From contig NZ_FOGS01000010.1 of the NCBI RefSeq assembly GCF_900111305.1, positions 96,176 through 160,175 of the forward strand: a stretch of DNA of 64,000 bases. Direction: 5' to 3'. The stretch is from Vreelandella subterranea. GTDB taxonomy: Bacteria > Pseudomonadota > Gammaproteobacteria > Pseudomonadales > Halomonadaceae. Positions 37,228-44,896 of this stretch are shown in pieces. The position numbers were made by a program, and so were the translations under genes. The notes under the pieces were generated by a model that was given only the letters and a program-made list of their open reading frames with translations, had not been told where the DNA came from and did no database searches. The stretch's first letter is position 1, and the number at the start of each line of letters is the position of its first letter.

Positions 37228-37799
37228 GATAATTTTCCTCCATGGACAGCGAATGGATGCGTATCAAGCCATTCCTGATAGCTTCATGGAGGTAGTATGT
37301 GGCTGAGATTTTTTTGAATCGAATGAGAAAGTTGCACTCGATGTGTACATAGTATGTATCCGGCAGCAACGTAAAAAAGTGGGGAATGACGGCCTCCGGC
37401 GGCAAGTGCCGGAGTAATTAGACAGGGTGTAATTCTTTACACGGCGTGGCTATCTGATGCCACGAGTTCATTTCCGGTGAGAGTAGCTGACGTAGCTTTA
37501 AAACCCAGACAAGCAAGGGTACAGACTGCGTTTAAGGCAACGAATCCCGGCCTAGCCCTCTTGACGTATCTTACTGATTTTTAGGGGTCCGTTAGTATAT
37601 ATAGGAACATCGAACTAAGCGTATCTCCGAAGGAGTAATACAGCGCGAGTAAGCAACGATGAGCGCGTAGCAAGCTCACTCATGGGAAGCCGTCAATTCG
37701 GGATACTAGCAACGCTAAATTATCCTTGATGGTTATCTTTTCAAGGTGCTTATTCGAGGCGGGTAATGGTTCCTCTGCCAATGAATCGTGGCGATAGCC
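37228..37799. other. Long intergenic region upstream of the Gp2-like gene
   Basis: About 570 bp without a supported gene between the divergent glycine-zipper and Gp2-like genes. It should hold promoters for both. Since a replication-initiator-like gene follows, it could also contain an origin, but I see no clear iteron array. Confidence 0.4.
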
Positions 37800-37823
37800 G
37801 TGAGCTTCATCAGCTCACTTTTT
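37800..37823 (+). terminator. Terminator or attenuator just before the Gp2-like gene
   Basis: GTGAGCT (37800-37806) and AGCTCAC (37812-37818) form a 7-bp stem with loop TCATC, followed by TTTTT. It lies only 26 bp before the start codon, so it either blocks upstream transcription or attenuates expression of the replication gene. Confidence 0.7.
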
Positions 37824-37849
37824 CCTAATCGTCAGCGAGACTTATCATC

Positions 37850-38539
37850 ATGATCCACAAACCAAAGCGCTTAAAAGCCAATCGCAACCACACCCTCCAT
37901 TACGAGCCAATCTTCATTACCGATGATCACATTGAGCTAAATGTCATGACCGATAAAGGTCCCCTACTGAGAGACTACCTCGAAGATGGGTATGAAGTTT
38001 TTAAAAAAGCCATAGATGCACACAGGCGGGTATTGGTACTACGCTTTGACCTGCAATTGCCGCTGGGGCTTACACTGCCAGACGACGCCGAGACCAATAA
38101 GGTAATTCGACGGTTTTTATCCTCGTTTCAGAGCAAGATCGATTCACACTTGAAGCGAAACGACGTGAAACATAAGTGCCCGGTTCGCCACATTATTGCC
38201 CGTGAAATTGGCACCAACAGCCAGCGCCCCCATTTTCACGTCATGTTGCTTCTGAACTGTAATGCCTTCCAAAATATGGGGAGTAGGGAATACGAGGGTA
38301 AAAACAATTTCTGGCGCATTGCTGAAGCTTGGGCCAGTGCGTTGGAGATCTCACCCAAAGAAGCCGCAAAAAGGGTGCAATGTACAAAGAAAAAGATTGG
38401 TTTTACTTTTTACCGCCTACAACCCAAGGATGGATACGCCCAGCTTTCTGAAGCGTTCTATCGGATGAGCTATTTCTGCAAGGCGCATACCAAAGCCTAT
38501 GGTCTGCGCCACAGGGGGCTACTGACAAGTAATAAGTAG
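37850..38539 (+). CDS. Inovirus Gp2-type (YagK/YfjJ-like) protein
   Basis: The 229-residue protein matches the inovirus Gp2 family: VLVLRFDLQLP, then HIIAREIGTNSQRPHFHVMLLLN with HFH at residues 128-130, and FYRMSYFCKAHTKAYGLRHRG near the end. The His-x-His and following Tyr resemble HUH replication initiators, so rolling-circle-type initiation is a sensible guess but unproven. A terminator hairpin lies directly upstream and another directly downstream, so expression is insulated. Confidence 0.85.
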   Translation: MIHKPKRLKANRNHTLHYEPIFITDDHIELNVMTDKGPLLRDYLEDGYEVFKKAIDAHRRVLVLRFDLQLPLGLTLPDDAETNKVIRRFLSSFQSKIDSHLKRNDVKHKCPVRHIIAREIGTNSQRPHFHVMLLLNCNAFQNMGSREYEGKNNFWRIAEAWASALEISPKEAAKRVQCTKKKIGFTFYRLQPKDGYAQLSEAFYRMSYFCKAHTKAYGLRHRGLLTSNK

Positions 38540-38560
38540 CACCTGCGCTACCATGATATA

Positions 38561-38585
38561 GGCCCGTCAACGCGGGCCTTTCCTT
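38561..38585 (+). terminator. Rho-independent terminator after the Gp2-like gene
   Basis: GGCCCG (38561-38566) and CGGGCC (38573-38578) form the stem, followed by TTTCCTTTT. It ends the transcript of the Gp2-like gene. Confidence 0.75.
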
Positions 38586-38606
38586 TTGGTATACAGGAGA
38601 GTTCTG

Positions 38607-38948
38607 ATGGCACGATACCCTTGGCAACACCCTACCGCGTCGATAACCAGTGCTGCTGGTTCGAACACACCACCTCAACCCCAATCACAGACCTACCTGC
38701 CGGCATCATTAGACTCCGATCAATTACGATTAGCCGCCATGGAGCAGGATGAACCCAAGCGCCGAATAATCCGCGATGCTGCTGCCGTGCGTAAGCAGCG
38801 AGGGATTACTCAAGTCCAGATGGCTGAAGAGCTGGGGGTGCCGTGCCGCACCCTGGAGGAGTGGTTACAGGGGCGGCGCTATCCGAAAGGTCCAGGCATG
38901 ACGTTGATTCGACGATGGGTAGTGCAACATAGCAGGAAACTTACCTGA
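38607..38948 (+). CDS. Helix-turn-helix protein
   Basis: The 113-residue protein has a disordered Pro/Gln-rich N-terminus and an XRE-like helix-turn-helix in the C-terminal half (VRKQRGITQVQMAEELGVPCRTLEEWLQGRRYPKGP). ATG 38607 has AGGAGA 6 bases upstream. It follows the Gp2-like gene and probably regulates this replication block. Its exact target is unknown. Confidence 0.8.
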   Translation: MARYPWQHPTASITSAAGSNTPPQPQSQTYLPASLDSDQLRLAAMEQDEPKRRIIRDAAAVRKQRGITQVQMAEELGVPCRTLEEWLQGRRYPKGPGMTLIRRWVVQHSRKLT

Positions 38949-39067
38949 CGACAAAATGACAGCACATTGGCCAAAAAAGCGAAAAAAAGCCCTTGAGAAG
39001 AGCAGAAATGAAAAACATATTAACTCAGTTGTCGTCTTGTCTAGGTGGCTTAGGCTCCCTTAAGCTC

Positions 39068-40747
39068 TCAAAAGCATTTTAAAGGGGTCCACCGAATGTG
39101 CGCAGAAACAGGTGCGGATTGTTCCGAATCATCCATTTTCGATAGCTGCCAAAGGCAGCGTGATCCACGCTTGCCCAGCGACTCTAACCGTAGCCCGAAG
39201 TAAGCTACCAGCTTCTTACACCGACCAAACTCAGCCCCAAGGGCATTGGGGGTCTCCGGCCAACGAGAACGGTACGGGGGCGAGTCAGGGCAATGTGAAT
39301 CCAGCACCTCCAGCCAATCTTTGACGGAGTGTGTGTAGCTGTCCTCACCATGAGCTTTGATGTAGCGCATCAACGCTGTCGCCACAGGGCTTTCGTCCAC
39401 CGCGTCCTGCCACTCAATCGCCTGGAGGCTTTGAAAGGCCCTGCTGAATGCCTGATCGTCTCTACCAAGAAAACGCGCCACAATCACACCGATGCGATAA
39501 AAATCTTCCCACCCAGATGAGATTGGACCACTCAATATCACCAAGCCCTCCATCGCGTGAACTTCACCTAGCAGCTGCAGTAACGCCGCAAACGAATTAG
39601 GAAAAAGATGATTTTGATTACTTGGCCTATTTATCCAATCACTTGTGAGAGGGTGTTTAGCATCGAGCTGCAACGTCAAGGTTTGACGCTTTAGCGTAGG
39701 CTCCGTAATAACGCTCTTCTCGGCATTAAGCGCCACCGGACGCCGCGTCAAAAGCGGCGTGGAAAACTCCTTGGATTGCCCCCAATCAACACTCATCCCC
39801 GCCATCACGTGGCTCAAAGCGTGCTGTGCCGGAAGAGAGAGCGACGATACGTTATCCAAGCTAATCAGGTAATGTTCTTTCGCCAGCTGTCTGACGCGCT
39901 GGAGGTTCCGTGGTGTCTCCTGAATTAGTGATTCGGTACTGGGATTGATCAACTCTTTCATAATCAACAGCAACGTGCTCTTACCGTTTTCCGGTGCGCC
40001 GATGAGTTCCAGCAGCACCTGCCGTTTATAAGGCATCATCGCCAGCACCATCCAGGTAACGAGTAGAAGGTGATCATCCTGATCCAAGGGGAGTGAATTG
40101 AGGAGCATATTTAACGTATGTGGTGCATTAACTTGGCGTGAGGAAAACGGGGAGAATAAGCTTTTGGTGGGCCATAGCGTCGGGATAGCGGGCGTTTCCA
40201 ACCACGACGCCTCTCTCCTTTTTGGCCAATAGCCCCAATACCCTAGGTGGCCTATCACTTGATACTGACCATTGGGTGCATAGCCCACCGGCCCCATTGA
40301 AATGTCCAGCTGTCTATCTGTGCCACGGGCACGCATAATCCGCACCGCCGTCTTGATCATCCCTCCTGAGATGGTAACTCCGTGATCGTGGGCCAACCGC
40401 TGGATAATACCAACCAGATACGCAGGATCAGCAGGCAATACCGCACCGTTGCTCTTGTCGATCAACAGCAACTGGCCAGTCGGCTCAGATATAAGTTCGT
40501 AATGCGTATAAAGCTGCTGCAAAACGCCCTCTTGCTTGCTGTATCCGCTGATCTCTAGCTTAGCGTTTGGCTGAGGCTGTTGGAGCTTGCGAGCGGAAAT
40601 AGCACGTTTAAATGATGGGATCTCGTTGCTAGTACGAAAACTCGTAACGCTCCCGGTGGCTGGTAAGCCATCTAGCGTGTATTCCGTTGGCGGACCGCAT
40701 TCACCGGTATATCTGTCAAAGTCAAATCCGAAATCAAGTTCGTTCAT
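39068..40747 (-). CDS. SF3-like primase-helicase (D5/DUF927-type ATPase)
   Basis: The 559-residue protein has a Walker A motif GAPENGKST at residues 250-258 and a Walker-B-like YLISLDNV at 293-300. The N-terminal 200 residues lack an obvious primase signature, apart from a DRQLDISMGPVGYAPNGQY segment typical of the region before the helicase in satellite and plasmid proteins of this class. It likely drives replication of the element. It is divergent from the second Gp2-like gene (118 bp between starts), which would provide a shared regulatory region. Confidence 0.8.
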   Translation of the reverse strand: MNELDFGFDFDRYTGECGPPTEYTLDGLPATGSVTSFRTSNEIPSFKRAISARKLQQPQPNAKLEISGYSKQEGVLQQLYTHYELISEPTGQLLLIDKSNGAVLPADPAYLVGIIQRLAHDHGVTISGGMIKTAVRIMRARGTDRQLDISMGPVGYAPNGQYQVIGHLGYWGYWPKRREASWLETPAIPTLWPTKSLFSPFSSRQVNAPHTLNMLLNSLPLDQDDHLLLVTWMVLAMMPYKRQVLLELIGAPENGKSTLLLIMKELINPSTESLIQETPRNLQRVRQLAKEHYLISLDNVSSLSLPAQHALSHVMAGMSVDWGQSKEFSTPLLTRRPVALNAEKSVITEPTLKRQTLTLQLDAKHPLTSDWINRPSNQNHLFPNSFAALLQLLGEVHAMEGLVILSGPISSGWEDFYRIGVIVARFLGRDDQAFSRAFQSLQAIEWQDAVDESPVATALMRYIKAHGEDSYTHSVKDWLEVLDSHCPDSPPYRSRWPETPNALGAEFGRCKKLVAYFGLRLESLGKRGSRCLWQLSKMDDSEQSAPVSAHIRWTPLKCF

Positions 40748-40865
40748 AGGGCTTTCTCGTCAGCAAGGGGTGAATTTAAGCACTTGCGATGGCCGCGCTG
40801 AGCGGCTAAGCTGATCAACATATTAGTTTTGACCCACTTATTAAACAACCCCTGGAGCACTGGCG
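40748..40865. promoter_or_regulatory. Divergent promoter region between the helicase and second Gp2-like gene
   Basis: The 118-bp gap separates opposite start codons. The right half (about 40800-40850) is AT-rich. No exact promoter boxes can be assigned with confidence. Confidence 0.4.
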
Positions 40866-42002
40866 ATGGCCCGCCCCCTCAAACCTACTTTCAACCCGGC
40901 GGAGAGAGAGGAGCTTCACCGCCTTACCTCGGATGGCCCCCTTGAGATGACCTATATGAACAACGGGGAGTATGAACGTCAGAGCATGCGGACCAGCGAA
41001 CCTGATCACCTCCAGCAGCTGCTCAACGCCGAACAACTAGCAGTTACCCATAGTCACTGGCGGCAAGCACCCAACTATCAATTATCGCCTATCGAAAGCA
41101 GGCACTCGATAAGGGTTGTACCAAGCGATGAGCTACGGAAATTAGTGTATGCATGGCAGGACTTAGCCGACGTGATGGAGACGTCAACCTCGTCCGCCAA
41201 GCAGCTGTCGCCCCGCCTTGAACATTTCTTTGCAGCCTATAAGACATTCATGCTGCGTTACCGAGAGGAGCTTCTTCAACAAAGGGAGGTTTTCGACCCT
41301 GGTCTGAATATCAATACCTTACGCCACGACATTGATAAACATTTAGAGGAGGGATTTGACTACTACCAGCAGGCTATACGAAGCCATACCTTCAGACGTG
41401 CTATCAAGCAAAACCAAACCAATCACAATCGTAACCGTCGCTCTCTGCTTAACTATGTGGAGGTTTTGTTGGAGGCCTATCCATCGCTGTATGTGCTGCA
41501 CCTGGACCTGGGCTACAACGTATTCAATGACGCGACCATGCTCAAAGCCACGTATTCACGCCTACGGGAGGATCTGAACGCCTTGTTACACGCCCGACAC
41601 CGCAACCCAATGTGGAAAGATGACCTGGTGGGGCACCTATGGAAGATCGAAGACGCTCCACTGAGACGTTTTCACGCGCACCTGTTTCTGTTCTACAACG
41701 GCGTTACCGCCGAACACCACCAACAGGATGTGAACCGCTTACAGCAGCGCTGGATTGAGGAGATTACGCATCAAGAGGGTGCGCTCTATGCGCGGAGAAA
41801 AGGTCAAAAATCGGTATGGGTTCCCGAAAACAGGGGGTACTTGATCACAAGCAACGATGTAACACAGGTACACCAATTAAAAGAGTATCTTAATTACTTG
41901 GTGCAGATCGATAAATTATTTGGCTTGGAGACATTGCCCCAGGCACGTGTATTTGGCAAGGGAAACGCGCCGAATCTGCCAACCATCGCACCCAATGAAT
42001 AA
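40866..42002 (+). CDS. Second inovirus Gp2-like protein, longer form
   Basis: The 378-residue protein carries a unique N-terminal half and a Gp2-like C-terminal half with LYVLHLDLGYNV and RRFHAHLFLFYNG (HAH at residues 270-272), followed by a Tyr-rich LKEYLNYLVQIDKLFG. The layout parallels the shorter Gp2-like protein at 37850-38539, so the element has two candidate HUH-like initiators. The stop codon overlaps the start of a strong terminator. Confidence 0.75.
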   Translation: MARPLKPTFNPAEREELHRLTSDGPLEMTYMNNGEYERQSMRTSEPDHLQQLLNAEQLAVTHSHWRQAPNYQLSPIESRHSIRVVPSDELRKLVYAWQDLADVMETSTSSAKQLSPRLEHFFAAYKTFMLRYREELLQQREVFDPGLNINTLRHDIDKHLEEGFDYYQQAIRSHTFRRAIKQNQTNHNRNRRSLLNYVEVLLEAYPSLYVLHLDLGYNVFNDATMLKATYSRLREDLNALLHARHRNPMWKDDLVGHLWKIEDAPLRRFHAHLFLFYNGVTAEHHQQDVNRLQQRWIEEITHQEGALYARRKGQKSVWVPENRGYLITSNDVTQVHQLKEYLNYLVQIDKLFGLETLPQARVFGKGNAPNLPTIAPNE

Positions 42003-42034
42003 CACCATTGCTCAATTCAAGAATGGTGTTTTTT
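42001..42034 (+). terminator. Rho-independent terminator after the second Gp2-like gene
   Basis: AACACCATT (42001-42009) and AATGGTGTT (42022-42030) form a 9-bp stem followed by TTTT. Confidence 0.8.
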
Positions 42035-42075
42035 CGCCTGCTCTTTAACAATGCAGTAAATAGCACTCAGACATG

Positions 42076-42753
42076 TTAGCAGCTAGCTCGATCAGCTAAC
42101 TGAGGTACTTGATTGAGTGATTGCCGAAGAAACGTCGCAAGTGGCTCGGCATTCCTCCCTACTAGAGGTGTTGTCTTATCCAAACGCTTAACCGTCTCGA
42201 TATCGAGGATATATAGCTCGGGAATGGCGATGCCGAACTGATGCTGCAAGTCGGCAGGCCATGGTCTAACAGCCCCAGCATCAGCCAAGATCGAGAGAAG
42301 CTTTCTTGTTTCTTCCCGTAGGGCTATATAAGGGCGTACGTCTTCCAAACGATTTGCCGACTTCCCTACTAAATCATGGCTCGGCGAAAAAAAAGGAAAC
42401 CCTCCGTTTTTTTCGTCTAGCAAACCGCTATCTACATCGAAAACAAGTCCCGCTTTCCCGTCAACATCTTCACCTGCTGCGAATGGATAATGCGTCAAAA
42501 AAACAGGCTGATAATTAGCAGTCCAAGCGCCCTGTTGAACAAAAGCGTTTTGATGAGGGCGCAACCCACATACCGCAACCAATTTCCAGCCAAAACGACC
42601 TTGGGTAATTGCTAACGGCATATCTACTGAAGCAGCTTGTGCTTCGGGGCCATAAAGGGGTATCAAGTGCCAGCAACTAGCGAACTCAAAATTATCAGGC
42701 TCATGCCAACTATGATTTTTGAAATCGATAGAGGTAACTATGCGAAAATCCAA
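42076..42753 (-). CDS. Second SapC family protein
   Basis: About 225 residues. It has the SapC pattern: WHLIPLYGPEAQAASVDMPLAI, VCGLRPHQNAFVQQGAW, YQPVFLTHYPFAAG and a LVFDVDSGLL segment, matching the gene at 20613-21416 feature by feature but with low residue identity. No ATG is available; TTG 42753 with GGAG 6 bases upstream is the best start, and TTG 42771 is an alternative. Unlike the first copy it has no tolC or giant gene nearby and is more AT-rich, suggesting arrival with the island. Confidence 0.78.
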   Translation of the reverse strand: MDFRIVTSIDFKNHSWHEPDNFEFASCWHLIPLYGPEAQAASVDMPLAITQGRFGWKLVAVCGLRPHQNAFVQQGAWTANYQPVFLTHYPFAAGEDVDGKAGLVFDVDSGLLDEKNGGFPFFSPSHDLVGKSANRLEDVRPYIALREETRKLLSILADAGAVRPWPADLQHQFGIAIPELYILDIETVKRLDKTTPLVGRNAEPLATFLRQSLNQVPQLADRASC

Positions 42754-42793
42754 AGCAAAACTCCGAAACAATATTAAGATTTAATCTTACCGG

Positions 42794-43162
42794 TTATTGC
42801 ATGGAGCTGCATGAAAACAGGTTACCCCCACCTTCTTGCACTATAGCTACCAGAGGCAGATAGGTTCGTTCCACGCTATTATTCCCTGCACCACAGTCTT
42901 CAATGTAGGCACCGACAAACTCATCGAGTGCGTCGCCCGACGCAATGGATTCCGGGGAGTCGCCCAGCCGCAAACCACTGAATTTAGAGAGCGTAGCGAC
43001 TGTCTCCAGGTTGGCTTGAGTTGCTCGTTCGGACAGTAGATACCCCCAAGCCGCTTGGTCGGGTAACGGAGGGAACGGGAGCCATATCAGGGCCTTAAGT
43101 ATCGGTGTCGGCATCGCGGCCATATGGCCGCGATTATCCCGTGAGTTAGGTTCAAAGTTCAT
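42794..43162 (-). CDS. Unrecognised protein of up to 122 residues
   Basis: The reading frame runs from ATG 43162 to 42794 but has no ribosome site at that ATG and contains a 22-bp palindrome near its 5' end, so ATG 43114 (MPTPILKALIWLPFPPLPDQ) may be the true start. The segment LPFPPLPDQAAWGYLLSERA vaguely recalls TniQ N-termini, but too weakly for a call. It precedes the second SapC gene in the same direction and may be co-transcribed. It may also be a fragment. Confidence 0.45.
   Translation of the reverse strand: MNFEPNSRDNRGHMAAMPTPILKALIWLPFPPLPDQAAWGYLLSERATQANLETVATLSKFSGLRLGDSPESIASGDALDEFVGAYIEDCGAGNNSVERTYLPLVAIVQEGGGNLFSCSSMQ
43113..43134. repeat. 22-bp perfect palindrome
   Basis: ATCGCGGCCATATGGCCGCGAT is fully self-complementary. 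It lies across the alternative start codon ATG 43114 of the minus-strand gene, so it could form an mRNA hairpin or serve as a protein-binding site. Confidence 0.7.
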
Positions 43163-43303
43163 TAGATTGCGGCATAAAAAGCCGCACAGGGCGGCATTTG
43201 AGACTGCAAGCGTGGCTCGGCTGGATAGAATTCAGGGGCTGCCCTTTTTGGATAGCTTTTCGCTCAATAACAACCCCGGATCGATGTTCATGCAGAAGCA
43301 CGC

Positions 43304-43597
43304 TCAATACCCAAGCGATATTTCCCGTAGGCAATCTGGCTGTCGATGAAACGGGCCTGTCACTTTGAGCATCACTCGCGCGGGAATTTGCGTGCGTCCC
43401 GCCTGATAAGACTTTTCTGCACTGGCTGGCTCCCACTGAACCCCTAGGCGATTCAATGCCTCTTTGGCGACTTGATCAAAGCCACCGGGCGCCGCAATCA
43501 TTGGCTTACCCGTGATACGGTTTTGGCGCGCTTTGGCATATAGCCCCTTACCAATACGTACTAATCTTTCCCTACCCCCTGGCTGGCTGCTCTGTCG
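43304..43597 (-). pseudogene. DUF6088-type (AbiEi-like antitoxin family) remnant
   Basis: The frame from 43597 down to 43304 reads ERLVRIGKGLYAKARQNR..., FDQVAKEALNRLGVQWEP and TQIPARVMLKVTGPFHRQ, matching the core of DUF6088/AbiEi-type winged-helix proteins (LVRxGKGLYAK, TQxPARV). The N-terminal helix-turn-helix is missing because a stop precedes it at about 43598, and the C-terminus ends abruptly at GY. No toxin gene is adjacent. It looks like a fragment left by recombination. Confidence 0.6.
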
Positions 43598-43682
43598 TCA
43601 TCCAGCGGAAGCTGGTCTTCTGTTATCAACCCTAGGCATTTGACTGCAAATCTGACTGTTGGCATGGACGAAGGACTGAAAA

Positions 43683-43702
43683 ATCAATACATTTGCGTAT
43701 TG
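43683..43702. promoter_or_regulatory. Operator candidate upstream of the CI-like repressor
   Basis: TCAATAC-ATTTGC-GTATTGA is a perfect inverted repeat with a 6-bp spacer, ending 31 bp before the repressor start. GTATTGA occurs again at 44518-44524 in the promoter of the excisionase/integrase genes, which fits one repressor acting at both places. Confidence 0.6.
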
Positions 43703-43733
43703 ATAAAGTTACCACATAGAAAGGCAGCCTTGT

Positions 43734-44456
43734 ATGAGTACAGCAAAAACGATCGGAGAGAGGCTACGCCATCTCATGGAAGAGCAGGGAATTGGTGAAA
43801 ATGAATTGGCACGGCGCTCCAAGGTGCCACAGCCAACCATACATCGCATACTCAAGGGTGTAAGCAATTCTCCAAGAATCAATAATTTAGAGAAGTTAGC
43901 AGCCTCGTTAGGGACTACTGCTAGTTTTCTTGCCCATGGCGGTGGAGGCCAGGGTCTATTCGGGTTGTCGGACACGGGAATGCCGATGATAGGAGCGGCA
44001 GCATCTGCCTCAGCCGTATCTGCACGACATAACAGAGCGCCCCCTCACCCACGGTTTTGGTCGTACCCAATTCTCACCTGGTCCGAAGCTACACAAGCTA
44101 AACGGCAGAAAGCACCTACACCTGGCGATAAAAATCAATGTGAATCAAGTGATTACTTAAAGATCGGAATAGCTTTTTGGCTCAAGATGTGTGGTGATGC
44201 CATGGCAGCGCCGATCGGGGTCTCTCCTAGCCTACCTGAGAGGACTCTTGTGCTATTAGACACAGGTCTACAGGCGGTGCCTGGCAAGCTGGTCCTTGTC
44301 GAACTCCCTGACAGCCCGACGCCAACGCTCCGCATGTTGATAGAAGAGAGTGGTCGGCAGTATTTGAAACCACTTAACCCAGCCTACCCACTGATTTCAT
44401 TAGACAATAAATGTCACATATTGGCGGTAGCTATCGAAGCTAGGATCAAATTGTAA
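43734..44456 (+). CDS. CI-like phage repressor with a degenerate S24 domain
   Basis: The 240-residue protein has an N-terminal XRE helix-turn-helix (IGENELARRSKVPQPTIHRILKG, residues 20-42) and a C-terminal LexA/S24-like fold (FWLKMCGDAMAAP ... TLVLLDTGLQAVPGKLVLVEL ... HILAVAIEARIKL). The catalytic Ser of the usual GDSM motif is replaced by Ala (GDAM), and no Lys is seen at the expected second catalytic position (TLRML). Self-cleavage is therefore unlikely, and induction would need an antirepressor or another mechanism. It lies upstream of the excisionase and integrase genes, which it probably represses. Confidence 0.82.
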   Translation: MSTAKTIGERLRHLMEEQGIGENELARRSKVPQPTIHRILKGVSNSPRINNLEKLAASLGTTASFLAHGGGGQGLFGLSDTGMPMIGAAASASAVSARHNRAPPHPRFWSYPILTWSEATQAKRQKAPTPGDKNQCESSDYLKIGIAFWLKMCGDAMAAPIGVSPSLPERTLVLLDTGLQAVPGKLVLVELPDSPTPTLRMLIEESGRQYLKPLNPAYPLISLDNKCHILAVAIEARIKL

Positions 44457-44504
44457 CTTCCCAAACCCATATCTCAGCTCCTCCACAAGCTAGGCTCACC
44501 CCTC

Positions 44505-44546
44505 CTAATGCGAAAACGTATTGACTATCTAATGCGTTTTAGTATT
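44505..44546 (+). promoter_or_regulatory. Promoter of the excisionase-integrase genes with repeated repressor sites
   Basis: TTGACT (44521-44526) followed at 16 bp by TATTAT gives a good sigma-70 promoter. The direct repeat CTAATGCG occurs at 44505-44512 and 44529-44536, and GTATTGA overlaps the -35 box. The same half-site is found in the operator at 43683-43702. Confidence 0.65.
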
Positions 44547-44587
44547 ATAGCCTTATGACCAGCTCCATTAGGCAAAAGAGGCTTCCC

Positions 44588-44896
44588 ATGTCAAACAAAT
44601 TGCTAAAGCCAGAAGACGTTTCAGAAAAACTAGGAATGAGCCTCAGCTGGGTCTACAGCAAAAAACACAAGATCGGGTTCATCCAGTTTGGCAAAGCCAT
44701 TCGCTTTGAGCACGAAGCCGTTACGGAGTACGCTAGAGGATGCAGGCGCGATCCTCAGTTAAAGGAGGATCGGGAATGGGATATACCGTTTCAAAGAGAA
44801 AAGACCGTGACACCTGGATCGTCCGAGCCAGGGTCAACGGCAAGCGTTCTCAACGAACTTTTCGCTCAGAAGGAGAAGCGAGGCAGTACGCACTAA
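44588..44896 (+). CDS. Excisionase-type helix-turn-helix protein
   Basis: The 102-residue protein begins MSNKLLKPEDVSEKLGMSLSWVYSKKHK and has a MerR/excisionase-type winged helix (residues 5-50, ending GKAIRFEHEAVTEYAR). ATG 44588 has AAGAGG 5 bases upstream; ATG 44555 is less likely. The last 121 bases overlap the integrase start, an arrangement typical of xis-int pairs. It probably directs excision of the element. Confidence 0.75.
   Translation: MSNKLLKPEDVSEKLGMSLSWVYSKKHKIGFIQFGKAIRFEHEAVTEYARGCRRDPQLKEDREWDIPFQREKTVTPGSSEPGSTASVLNELFAQKEKRGSTH

Noticed and set aside
37228..37849. Iteron-type replication origin
   Set aside because: The region lies beside a replication-like gene, but I could not find repeated 17-22-bp units or a DnaA-box cluster by eye.
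43152..43436. A 94-residue minus-strand gene
   Set aside because: Overlaps the DUF6088 remnant in another frame, and its product has no coherent motif; it may contain a frameshifted tail of that remnant but cannot be called a gene.
44555..44587. Upstream ATG 44555 as the excisionase start
   Set aside because: It lies close to the promoter -10 box and has no ribosome site; ATG 44588 has AAGAGG at correct spacing and opens the typical domain.
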